From positions 1 to 46,676 of the forward strand of contig JAHHTP010000011.1 of the NCBI GenBank assembly GCA_020024615.1: a stretch of DNA of 46,676 nt. The letters run 5' to 3'. The notes under the pieces are model-generated. The model was given only the letters and a program-made list of their open reading frames with translations. It ran no database searches and had not been told where the DNA came from. The stretch is from Oscillospiraceae bacterium (lineage in GTDB: Bacteria; Bacillota; Clostridia; Oscillospirales; Ruminococcaceae). Both the position numbers and the translations under genes were made by a program. Within the stretch, counting starts at the first letter, position 1. Every line of letters starts with the position of its first letter. Positions 8,523-16,327 of the stretch are shown here, one piece after another.

Positions 8523-9458
8523 TTAAAATGTTGCTTGGTTATCGATCAATTTGCTGCAACTTAAAGTATCTGAGTAGTCGGGCCATTCACAGTTTTCTAA
8601 AATTTCCTGAATGACTTTGATTTCCGGTGTAAGTTGCTTGTCCTTGTGATACACAAAGTAATGCGGCCAATCCCAGTCCGGCATAGGTCCGGTGATAATA
8701 TGCATCTGACCACGGCAATCGTACGCTGCTACCTGCCGTAGCGGCATGATGGCAAGGCAGTTATTCTGTAATACCGCACGGCGCACAGTATCTGGGCAGG
8801 TTGCCTCCCATTTGATTTTCGGAATCAAGCGATATTTCTGAACAAATCGTTCAAACATGGTACGCGTGCTGGAACCAGTTTCACGCAGACAGAACGGGTG
8901 CTGTTCGATTTGTTTTGGCGTAACGGTTTTTTGCTGTGCAAGCGGATGCTTGGTGGAACAGACAATAACCATTTCATCTGTGACAGCAGGAATGGCAATT
9001 AGTTCACTGCTTTGAATATCCCCCTGCACAATGCCAACATCCGTCTGTGCATGCAGCAGTTTCTGGATAATATGGGAGGTGTTTCCGATGGTGATAAAGG
9101 TATCGGTCTGTGGCATTCTGTTTTCCAGTTCACGCAGCAGATGTGGCATGATGATGCCGCTGGCGGATACTGTCGAGCCGACTCGGAGTGGTGTTTTGCC
9201 GTCATAGGTCAGCATATTTTCTTCCAGACGATCAAAATCATGTAGGATTTGGCGGGCATATTCTAATAATCTTCTGCCAGATTCGGTGATAAACAGTTTT
9301 TGAGAATATCGTTCAAACAGTTGTGTGCCATAATGATTTTCCAGTTCTCGGATGGTTTGGCTGATGGTTGGTTGAGATAAGTATAAAAGTTCTGCCGCTG
9401 CACTCATTTTTCCGGTTTCCGCAACGGCTACAAAAATACGCAGATGCCGTATGGTCAT
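8523..9458 (-). CDS. LysR family transcriptional regulator
   Basis: This is a typical 311-residue LysR protein. The N-terminal winged helix (residues 1-60, with SQPTISQTIRELE as recognition region) is followed by a two-lobed co-inducer domain from about residue 90. It is transcribed away from the CoA-disulfide-reductase/siroheme-reductase pair across a 283-bp AT-rich gap. By the usual LysR arrangement it should control that operon, perhaps in response to a sulfur compound. That target and the ligand are inferred from position. The start ATG has an AGGAGA-like site at 7-8 bases. Confidence 0.92.
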   Translation of the reverse strand: MTIRHLRIFVAVAETGKMSAAAELLYLSQPTISQTIRELENHYGTQLFERYSQKLFITESGRRLLEYARQILHDFDRLEENMLTYDGKTPLRVGSTVSASGIIMPHLLRELENRMPQTDTFITIGNTSHIIQKLLHAQTDVGIVQGDIQSSELIAIPAVTDEMVIVCSTKHPLAQQKTVTPKQIEQHPFCLRETGSSTRTMFERFVQKYRLIPKIKWEATCPDTVRRAVLQNNCLAIMPLRQVAAYDCRGQMHIITGPMPDWDWPHYFVYHKDKQLTPEIKVIQEILENCEWPDYSDTLSCSKLIDNQATF

Positions 9459-9741
9459 AAGAAAATCTCCTTTGATTGATATGGGTATACCGATTAGGAA
9501 TTTTAAATTACCCTATTGGTTTTAATTATACAGAAATTACTAAAAAAATCAATATCAAAGAATCAGAATATCCAATCTCGTTTTTCTATATTGGATTTAA
9601 CTATAACTTTCTATTAGAAAAGCTAATAATACCTATTGAAAAAATGTACTTCAATTTTGTCAAATAAGATGTTATAATAATAAAAAAGGTACCTTGTATG
9701 AGATTTCTATTTTTTTGAAAGAGTGTTATAGGAGGTTAAAA
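9459..9741. promoter_or_regulatory. Divergent regulatory gap between LysR gene and sulfur operon
   Basis: This AT-rich stretch holds candidate operator pieces: the palindrome GGTATACC at 9484-9491, an ATTA-N-TAAT dyad around CCCTATTGG (about 9508-9528) and ATTAG-N5-CTAAT near 9612. LysR sites are degenerate, so none can be assigned firmly. No coding potential is evident. Confidence 0.4.
9650..9678 (+). promoter_or_regulatory. Likely activator-dependent promoter of the sulfur operon
   Basis: A perfect -10 TATAAT (9673-9678) follows a poor -35 TTCAAT (9650-9655) at 17 bases. A weak -35 with a strong -10 fits a promoter needing a LysR activator. Confidence 0.55.
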
Positions 9742-11373
9742 ATGAAAGTTGTTGTAATCGGTGCAGTTGCTGCAGGAACCAAGGCAGCAGCAAAACTCAA
9801 AAGAGAAAACCCTGGTTGTGAGGTACTGGTTTTAACCAAGAGTACCGATATTTCCTATGCTGGGTGCGGTCTGCCGTATTATGTCGGCGGTCTCATTCAG
9901 ACTAGGGAACAGCTTGTTGTCAACACACCTGCCAAATTTTCGGCATTGACTGGTGTGGATGTCAAGGTGGCAACTGAGGTTGTGGCATTAGATCGTGCGG
10001 CGAAAACTGTGACCGCAAAGGATCTTACAACCGGTGAAAATCAGACCTATGCTTATGACAAACTGGTTATTGCGACCGGTGCATCTCCGTTTGTTCCGCC
10101 AGTTGTTGGAAAAGAATTGGACGGCGTTTATGTGATGAGAACTCCGGATGATGCAGTTTCGATGCGTGCATCCATCCAAGCGGGCAACATGAAACGTGCA
10201 GTTGTTGTCGGCGGTGGATTTATCGGTTTGGAAGTTGCTGAAAACTTAAAAGCGCAGAATGTGGCTGTAGATGTCATTGATATGGCACCGACCATCCTGC
10301 CGAACTTCCTGGATACCGAGATGGCAAAATATTGCGAAAAAACGCTGAAAAAAGAAGGAATCAACATTTATACCAACACTCCGTTGAAAGCAATTCTGGG
10401 CAATGGAAAGGTGGAGCAGGTGGACATTGGCACTGATGCACCGCTGGCTGCCGATGCTTGTGTGCTGGCAATTGGTATTCGTCCGAATACTCAATTCTTA
10501 AATGCTACCGGCATTGAGATGTTCAAGGGAACTATTCTGACCGATGAGCATCTGCTTACCAATGATCCGGATATTTATGCGGTTGGTGACTGTGCTATGG
10601 TGAAAAATCGCCAAACCGGTAAACCAGCATGGAGTCCGATGGGTTCTACCGCAAATATTGCAGGTCGTATTGCTGCGCAGAATCTGGCAGGAAAAGATAA
10701 AACCTATGCAGGCGTACTGGGAACTGGCGTTGCAAAACTTGCAGGCATTCAGATAGGCCGTACCGGTCTGACCGAGGAAGCTGCAAAAGCGGCAGGCTTT
10801 GATGCGATTTCCGTTTTATGTGTTATGGATGACAAGGCACATTATATGCCGGATGCGTCGATATTTATCATTAAGTTGGTTGCAGACAAGGCAAGCCGCA
10901 AGCTGCTTGGCGTGCAGGTACTAGGCAAAGGTGCTGTGGATAAGGTTGTTGATATTGCCGTTGTTGGTTTGTCGATGGAAGCAACTGTTGATCAGCTGTC
11001 CAATCTCGACTTTGCTTATGCGCCGCCATTTTCCACTGCAATCCATCCATTTGCACATGCGCTGAATATTCTGCTCAATAAGATGGATGGTGTTATGAAT
11101 TCAATGACCCCGGCTGAATTTGCAGTAGGCGCAGCAGATGAATATACTATTCTGGATGTTACCATAAAAGAGGGAACCATTCCAGGGGCACCGTATGTCA
11201 ATTTCCCGAAAGATTTGAGCCAGGCAGAAAAATATGCCAAAGATGCTAAACTGCTGTTGGTTTGCAACCGTGGCAAACGCGGATACTTATTGCAAAATCG
11301 CTTGAAATCGAAGGGGTATACCAATACCAAAGTACTTGAGGGTGGTGTGACTTTTAACACTGATCTTTTGTAA
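9742..11373 (+). CDS. CoA-disulfide reductase/rhodanese fusion (FAD-dependent)
   Basis: This 543-residue pyridine-nucleotide-disulfide oxidoreductase has a C-terminal rhodanese domain. The FAD site starts at residue 5 (VIGAVAAGTKAA), the redox cysteine is Cys42 in SYAGCGLPYY, and the NAD(P)H site is at about 150 (VVVGGGFIGLE). The rhodanese active cysteine is Cys508 in VCNRGKRG. CoADR-Rhd enzymes reduce CoA disulfides, polysulfides or CoA persulfides and can feed sulfane sulfur through the rhodanese cysteine. The ATG at 9742 is preceded by AGGAGG; the open frame starts further up but without a site. It is 27 bases ahead of a siroheme reductase and probably in the same transcript. Confidence 0.92.
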   Translation: MKVVVIGAVAAGTKAAAKLKRENPGCEVLVLTKSTDISYAGCGLPYYVGGLIQTREQLVVNTPAKFSALTGVDVKVATEVVALDRAAKTVTAKDLTTGENQTYAYDKLVIATGASPFVPPVVGKELDGVYVMRTPDDAVSMRASIQAGNMKRAVVVGGGFIGLEVAENLKAQNVAVDVIDMAPTILPNFLDTEMAKYCEKTLKKEGINIYTNTPLKAILGNGKVEQVDIGTDAPLAADACVLAIGIRPNTQFLNATGIEMFKGTILTDEHLLTNDPDIYAVGDCAMVKNRQTGKPAWSPMGSTANIAGRIAAQNLAGKDKTYAGVLGTGVAKLAGIQIGRTGLTEEAAKAAGFDAISVLCVMDDKAHYMPDASIFIIKLVADKASRKLLGVQVLGKGAVDKVVDIAVVGLSMEATVDQLSNLDFAYAPPFSTAIHPFAHALNILLNKMDGVMNSMTPAEFAVGAADEYTILDVTIKEGTIPGAPYVNFPKDLSQAEKYAKDAKLLLVCNRGKRGYLLQNRLKSKGYTNTKVLEGGVTFNTDLL

Positions 11374-11400
11374 TATTATCATGTAAAGGAGAGAGCCACT

Positions 11401-12324
11401 ATGTCAGCATTAACCGTAAGTGCCGCAGATGAAAAAAGAGTAAAAGGTCTGGGTTTCTTAAACAACAGAGGAACCGATAATTTTTCTGGCCGTATCATTA
11501 CCATCAACGGCAAATTAAACGCAGATCAGTGGGCTTATATCAGTGAAGCTGCAAAAAAATTCGGTAATGGAAACATCACTTTAACCACTCGTTTGACAGT
11601 TGAAGTACAAGGTATCCCATACGATCAGATTGATGCATTTATTGCATATATCGAGCAGGGCGGTATGATTACTGGTGGTACTGGTGCGAAAGTTAGACCC
11701 ATTGTTTCCTGTAAAGGAACGACCTGTCAGTATGGTCTAATCGACACCTTTGCGCTGTCAGAGGAGATTCACAATGAATTTTACATCAAATACCACGATG
11801 TAAAATTACCACATAAATTCAAAATCGCAGTTGGTGGATGTCCAAACAATTGCGTCAAACCTGATCTGAACGATCTGGGGGTTGTTGGTCAGCGTATCCC
11901 AGAATTTAATGTGGATGCTTGCAAAGGCTGCAAAAAATGTGCCATTGAAATGGGATGTCCAATCGGTGCAGCGAAAGTGGTTGATGGCAAATTAGCTATT
12001 GATCCGGATGTTTGTAACCATTGCGGACGCTGCGTTAGCAAATGTCCATTCTCTGCAATTGAAACCGGAAAAACCGGCTATGCCGTATATCTTGGTGGAC
12101 GCTGGGGAAAACAGATTGCAGCAGGTCAGAAAATGCCATGTATCTTTGAAACCAAAGAGCAAGTGATGGCAGTGACAGAAAAGGCTATTCTGCTGTTCAA
12201 AGAGCAGGGCAATGCAGGAGAGCGTTTCCAGCAGACGATAAATCGTCTTGGCTTTGAGAATGTATGTAAACAGTTGTTATCCGAAGAACTGCTTGCAAGA
12301 AAAGAGCAGATTTTAGCAAAATAA
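11401..12324 (+). CDS. Siroheme sulfite/nitrite reductase-like protein with two [4Fe-4S] ferredoxin clusters
   Basis: This 307-residue reductase resembles the small anaerobic type (AsrC-like). The siroheme/[4Fe-4S] cysteines are Cys104, Cys109, Cys147 and Cys151 (C-x4-C then C-x3-C). A ferredoxin insert follows with Cys174/177/180/186 and Cys205/208/211/215. The first pair is one residue closer than the common C-x5-C. It probably reduces sulfite, or possibly nitrite, with electrons from ferredoxin or the upstream flavoprotein. AsrA and AsrB are absent, so its electron donor is an open question. The SD AAAGGAGAG is well placed, and a terminator follows. Confidence 0.85.
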   Translation: MSALTVSAADEKRVKGLGFLNNRGTDNFSGRIITINGKLNADQWAYISEAAKKFGNGNITLTTRLTVEVQGIPYDQIDAFIAYIEQGGMITGGTGAKVRPIVSCKGTTCQYGLIDTFALSEEIHNEFYIKYHDVKLPHKFKIAVGGCPNNCVKPDLNDLGVVGQRIPEFNVDACKGCKKCAIEMGCPIGAAKVVDGKLAIDPDVCNHCGRCVSKCPFSAIETGKTGYAVYLGGRWGKQIAAGQKMPCIFETKEQVMAVTEKAILLFKEQGNAGERFQQTINRLGFENVCKQLLSEELLARKEQILAK

Positions 12325-12405
12325 AAACAATCGTATCAGGCATAGATATGATTTAATATCAACAAATATAACAGAATCATCTCAATCTCTTAAACTTGGT
12401 GTTAT

Positions 12406-12436
12406 AAAAGCGGAGGCCTATATAGTCTTCGCTTTT
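12406..12436 (+). terminator. Terminator of the sulfur operon
   Basis: AAAAGCG pairs with CGCTTTT and is extended by wobble pairs. The small palindrome CTATATAG lies in the loop, and six Ts follow. Confidence 0.7.
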
Positions 12437-12531
12437 TTATTGTGTTGTATTAAAAATTGTAGTTTATGTAACCTTTGGGTGTTTTGAATTGTATTATTGG
12501 TGAAAAGCTTTTCTATCAAAGGAGCATGCTT

Positions 12532-13026
12532 ATGAATCCACCCATAGAAATATTGGTTGAAAAATATCAGAACAATCTTTATACTGTGGCATTTAATGTC
12601 TGTAAAAATGCACAGGATGCCGAAGATGTTGTTCAGGATACTTTCATCCAGTATCTATCCCAAAAACAAGAATTTGAATCGGAACAACATATTCGCGCAT
12701 GGCTGATCCGAGTTGCAATCAATAAGGCAAAAAATAAAACGAAATCCTTCTTTCGCCGCAATATGCAGCCTTTGGAAGACTATATTGAAACATTAAAATT
12801 TGAGTCACAAGAGTCTTCAGATCTATTTGAAACAGTGATGCAGCTTCCACAAAAATATCGTATTGTGATCCATCTGTTCTATTACGAGGATTATTCGATA
12901 AAAGAAATTGCTGAAATTTTGAAGTTAACACAAAGCAATGTCAAAGTCAGATTGTTGCGAGGAAGAATATTACTCCGAAACACCTTAAAGGAGGTATGGG
13001 CAGATGACGAATCAAGAGAAATATAA
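12532..13026 (+). CDS. ECF-type RNA polymerase sigma factor
   Basis: This is a 164-residue sigma-70 family member of the extracytoplasmic type. Region 2 lies at about residues 10-75 (DAEDVVQDTFIQYL), and region 4 at about 105-155 with the helix-turn-helix YYEDYSIKEIAEILKLTQSN. Such factors redirect RNA polymerase to a small regulon after an envelope signal. I chose the ATG at 12532 because AGGAG ends 7 bases before it; an ATG two codons upstream is too close. Its end overlaps the next gene by 23 bases, the usual coupling of a sigma factor with its inhibitor. Confidence 0.92.
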   Translation: MNPPIEILVEKYQNNLYTVAFNVCKNAQDAEDVVQDTFIQYLSQKQEFESEQHIRAWLIRVAINKAKNKTKSFFRRNMQPLEDYIETLKFESQESSDLFETVMQLPQKYRIVIHLFYYEDYSIKEIAEILKLTQSNVKVRLLRGRILLRNTLKEVWADDESREI

Positions 13027-13597
13027 ACAGGCTTTTTCCGTGTTGCATACCTCTGTTGATTTTAATATGGAGGTTGAAAAAATGAATCAGATGAAAAAGA
13101 AGAATAAAATTAAAACAGTAGTGGCTTCTTCTGTTGCTGCCTGTTTGGTCGTTGCCGGCAGTGCAACTGCCACATATGCAGCAGATATTGGCGGCATTCA
13201 GCGCGCCGTTCAGGTATGGATACATGGGGATCAGACACAGGTTACAGTAGAGTTTGTTGGTAATGGAAAATACAACATAGAATATCTTGATTATGAAGGA
13301 AATGAAAAGCATCTGAGTGGAGGTGGTGTTGCATTTAATCCAGATGGAAGTGAGAGACCTTTATCCGAGGAAGAACTTATGGAAGAGCTGACCGCTCCGC
13401 AGGTGCAATACAAAGACGATGGCTCAGTGTGGGTCTATTGGTATGACCAGAAGATCGATATCACTGACAAATTTGAAAATGATGTTTGCTATATACAACT
13501 TGTAAACGGTGAGGATACATTATATATGACCGTCAAATATCAAAAGGGTTCCGCTACAAGTCCGCACAGATATTTAAGCCCAGTAGAATTTAATTGA
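13004..13597 (+). CDS. Single-span membrane protein, putative anti-sigma partner
   Basis: This 197-residue protein has a short charged N-terminus (about 35 residues), one hydrophobic span at about 36-59 ending in ATYAA, and an outside domain of about 138 residues rich in Tyr, Asp and Glu. The ATG at 13004 lies inside the sigma gene and has its own AAGGAGG site, so the two proteins should be made together. Position and topology fit an anti-sigma factor holding the sigma factor at the membrane. However, no zinc-binding anti-sigma motif or other recognised inhibitor domain is visible. A secreted protein with an unusually long signal sequence is the alternative. Confidence 0.65.
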   Translation: MTNQEKYKQAFSVLHTSVDFNMEVEKMNQMKKKNKIKTVVASSVAACLVVAGSATATYAADIGGIQRAVQVWIHGDQTQVTVEFVGNGKYNIEYLDYEGNEKHLSGGGVAFNPDGSERPLSEEELMEELTAPQVQYKDDGSVWVYWYDQKIDITDKFENDVCYIQLVNGEDTLYMTVKYQKGSATSPHRYLSPVEFN

Positions 13598-13670
13598 GGA
13601 TAAATTCCCAAGCGGAAAATAATTCCCCATTGCAGGAAGCTGTATTAAAAATTGCATATGAAAGTTATAA

Positions 13671-13698
13671 GGAGCGTATCATGAGATACGCTCCTTTT
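13671..13698. terminator. Convergent terminator
   Basis: A perfect 10-bp stem, GGAGCGTATC with GATACGCTCC, has a 4-base loop and is followed by TTTT on the + strand. It can serve both the sigma operon and, less strongly, pepF. Confidence 0.75.
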
Positions 13699-13743
13699 CT
13701 ATTTTGTGGATTTGTTTTCAACTAAATTCATAAAATCTGTTGA

Positions 13744-15531
13744 TTATTTCAGGGTTTCCATTTCGGTAATCAGTTCATTGAATTTAGCAATCGCAGCGGC
13801 AATCGGAGCGGAGGTGGACATATCCACACCTGCGCCTTTCAACAGGGAAATCGGATCTTTGGAACAACCACCTTTTAAGAAGTTTTTGTAATCTTCAATA
13901 GATTGTTTGTCGCCGGTTAAAATACGATTGGACAGGGCAATTGCTGCACTGTATCCGGTTGCATACTGGTATACATAGTAATTGTAGTAGAAATGCGGAA
14001 TTCTTGCCCATTCGATTGCAATGTCGGAATCAACTTCCACATTGTCACCGAAATACAGTTTGTTCAAGTCATAATATACTTTAGACAGTGCTTCAGCAGT
14101 TAAACCTTCACCGTTTGCTGACATCTCGTTTACCTTCAGCTCAAATTCTGCAAACATGGTTTGGCGGTATAAGGTGCCTCTGAACTGCTCTAAGAAATAG
14201 TTGATTAAAACTGCACGCTCGTGTTTGTCGGTGGTGGTTTTTAAGAGGTGATTCATCAACAGCGCTTCATTGCAGGTGGAAGCAACCTCCGCAACGAAAA
14301 TGACATAGTCACTGTCGCAGATCGGCTGGGTTTTATTAGAGAGGTAGGAGTGCAGGGCATGCCCCATTTCATGCGCGAGTGTGAACACGCTTTCCAGATC
14401 GTGGTGGAAGTTTAACAGGACATACGGATGGGTATGGCATCCGGAGGAATAAGCACCGGAGCATTTTCCTGCATTCTCATATACATCCAACCAACGGTTA
14501 TCGAATGCCTCTTTGAGGATAGCAGTATAATCTTCACCGAGAATGGCGGTAGCATCCAGAACCATTTGTTTTGCTTCCTCAAAGGTGTATTTGCGGTCAG
14601 AGCGAGAAACAATCGGTGCATACATATCGTACATATGCAGGGTGTCTACCCCCATCATCTGTTTGCGCAGACCTGCATAGCGATACATCACATCCATACC
14701 TTCGTGAACAGCTTTGATTAAATTATGATAAACTGTGGTTGGAACATTGGTGGAATCGAGTGATGCTTCCAGTGTGTTTTGATATTTGCGTGCTTTTGCG
14801 TTGAACTCCAGCGTTTTGACCTGAGCAGAAAGCAGGGAAGCAGAGGTGTTTTTCATGTTGTTATAGACACCATACAGATTGTGGAATGCGGATTCACGCA
14901 GAACGCGATCCTCATTCATTAAAAGTGGAATATAGGTGCCATGGGTCAGCGGATGTGCATTTCCGTCTTTGTCGATAGCATCCGGGAAGGTCATATCGGC
15001 ATCATTGAGCATGCCATAGGTCTGTTCCGGTACAGAAGTGACTTCGCCTGCAAGTGCAAGAATGCGTTCCTCGGCATCCGAGAGGATATGTTTCTTTTTG
15101 CGGCGAATATTATCAAGACTGCGACGATAGGTTTCAAGCTGCGGTTCTTCTTTGTAGAAAGACTCCATCTGTTCATCCGATAATGCAAGTAGTTCCGGTG
15201 TCACAAATGCGGATGCAGCATTGACTGCAACAGCAACCGCCATAAATTGCGAACACATCTCCTGTCCGGCTGCAATGCGGGTATCCTCATCGCTCTTGCG
15301 GGAAGCGTAGTTAGCAAGTTTATCAAATATCAGCGTAATTTCATCATCCATTGTAAGATAGGAAAGCAGGCTTTTAGCAGTATTTAGTGTTCCACGGTAA
15401 GTTTCAATTTTACCGATAAAACTTTTTGCGTCGTCCAATGCTGCTTTCCAGTCAGAAGCAGTCGGGTATAAGTCTTCCAGACACCAGGTATCGCGAACAG
15501 CGACTTCGCTGCGTTCTAAAATTTTTTCCAT
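13744..15531 (-). CDS. pepF: Oligoendopeptidase F
   Basis: This is a cytosolic M3-family zinc peptidase of 595 residues that trims oligopeptides. The zinc site is HEMGH (His387, Glu388, His391) with Glu415 as third ligand in VAEVASTCNE, and the substrate-binding tail FYYNYYVYQYATGYSAA is near the end. Length and order match PepF. The ATG at 15531 has AGAAAGGAA at 7-8 bases. It lies 109 bases downstream of the DUF1858 gene on the same strand but is separated from it by a strong terminator, so it probably has its own promoter. It is ordinary housekeeping. Confidence 0.96.
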   Translation of the reverse strand: MEKILERSEVAVRDTWCLEDLYPTASDWKAALDDAKSFIGKIETYRGTLNTAKSLLSYLTMDDEITLIFDKLANYASRKSDEDTRIAAGQEMCSQFMAVAVAVNAASAFVTPELLALSDEQMESFYKEEPQLETYRRSLDNIRRKKKHILSDAEERILALAGEVTSVPEQTYGMLNDADMTFPDAIDKDGNAHPLTHGTYIPLLMNEDRVLRESAFHNLYGVYNNMKNTSASLLSAQVKTLEFNAKARKYQNTLEASLDSTNVPTTVYHNLIKAVHEGMDVMYRYAGLRKQMMGVDTLHMYDMYAPIVSRSDRKYTFEEAKQMVLDATAILGEDYTAILKEAFDNRWLDVYENAGKCSGAYSSGCHTHPYVLLNFHHDLESVFTLAHEMGHALHSYLSNKTQPICDSDYVIFVAEVASTCNEALLMNHLLKTTTDKHERAVLINYFLEQFRGTLYRQTMFAEFELKVNEMSANGEGLTAEALSKVYYDLNKLYFGDNVEVDSDIAIEWARIPHFYYNYYVYQYATGYSAAIALSNRILTGDKQSIEDYKNFLKGGCSKDPISLLKGAGVDMSTSAPIAAAIAKFNELITEMETLK

Positions 15532-15609
15532 GATAAATTCCTTTCTAAAAATGTGTTTTTTCTTATTATACCAGATTAGGCCGGTTCATACAAGCGAAAA
15601 AAGCAAAAC

Positions 15610-15630
15610 GGTACAGCAGACAGCTGTACC
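15610..15630 (-). terminator. Terminator of the DUF1858 gene
   Basis: GGTACAGC and GCTGTACC pair perfectly around a 5-base loop. On the - strand this is followed by TTTTGCTTTTTT. Confidence 0.8.
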
Positions 15631-15640
15631 GCAGTAAATT

Positions 15641-15850
15641 TTATTTTTTCGGGTTTTCTGCAAAGAATTTTTTGATGTTTGCAATCAGTTCTTCTACATT
15701 GATGCCGTGAACTGCGCAAGCTTCCTCTAAAGATTCGCCAGCGGATGCCGGACAGCCGATGCAGTGCATACCAGCTTCCATTAAAACAACACCAACGCCG
15801 TAATCATAAGCCAGTAACTCACCCATAATAGTATCTTTTGTAACTTCCAT
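15641..15850 (-). CDS. DUF1858 redox-disulfide protein
   Basis: This small soluble protein has 69 residues. It matches the DUF1858 or hybrid-cluster-protein-associated redox disulfide family, with the CIGCPAS motif (Cys30 and Cys33) and the conserved opening TKDTIMGELL. The paired cysteines probably cycle between thiol and disulfide; the biological partner is unknown. The ATG at 15850 has AAAGGAAA at 7 bases. A longer in-frame start at 15949 lacks a ribosome site. It is a single-gene unit with its own terminator. Confidence 0.88.
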   Translation of the reverse strand: MEVTKDTIMGELLAYDYGVGVVLMEAGMHCIGCPASAGESLEEACAVHGINVEELIANIKKFFAENPKK

Positions 15851-16030
15851 TTTTATTTTCCTTTCTGACTTTACATGTGAATCGATACCCCAATGGTATC
15901 TGCTTTTCATTATAGCAGAAAAGATCGGATTTTGCAATTCTTTTTTCATGTTGGAATTTAAATTTACAAAAACACCGTTTGACGGATACCTGCATATTAT
16001 GGATTAACTTGATGAAAAGGGGGGAATGAG

Positions 16031-16255
16031 ATGCCGGCAGTCGGCTTGTTTTTTTCGGTATTCTTTGGTGTAATCGGGATCGTAGAGGTTTATCGTGAAA
16101 TCAAACGATGGTTGTTTTTCTCAAAACACCTGGCAAAGGTTAAGATTTTTATTCTGCCCGGACAGGAGGAAAAACTGGAATATACCATGCGTGCATTACA
16201 GAATTTACAGAAATCCGAACAGCTGAATATTCAGGCAATTCAGCATAAGCAGTAG
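16031..16255 (+). CDS. Small membrane-anchored protein of unknown function
   Basis: This 74-residue protein begins with a hydrophobic segment (residues 2-20, VGLFFSVFFGVIGIVEVY) and continues as a charged, helix-prone tail. It matches no family I recognise. The ribosome site AAGGGGGG is strong and correctly placed, which supports translation. It sits 72 bases before recD2, but a separate promoter lies between them. Confidence 0.6.
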   Translation: MPAVGLFFSVFFGVIGIVEVYREIKRWLFFSKHLAKVKIFILPGQEEKLEYTMRALQNLQKSEQLNIQAIQHKQ

Positions 16256-16263
16256 TGTAAGAC

Positions 16264-16293
16264 TTGCAAAAACAGCCTGTTATCTGGTATAAT
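16264..16293 (+). promoter_or_regulatory. Extended -10 promoter of recD2
   Basis: TTGCAA (16264-16269) and TATAAT (16288-16293) are 18 bases apart, with the extended -10 TGG directly before TATAAT. Confidence 0.7.
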
Positions 16294-16327
16294 GTAATCA
16301 GAACATATCAGAGAGAGGGAAAGAACA

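Noticed and set aside
15978..16001. TTGACG and TATTAT upstream of the small membrane protein as a promoter
   Set aside because: The spacer is only 10 bases, too short for sigma-A.
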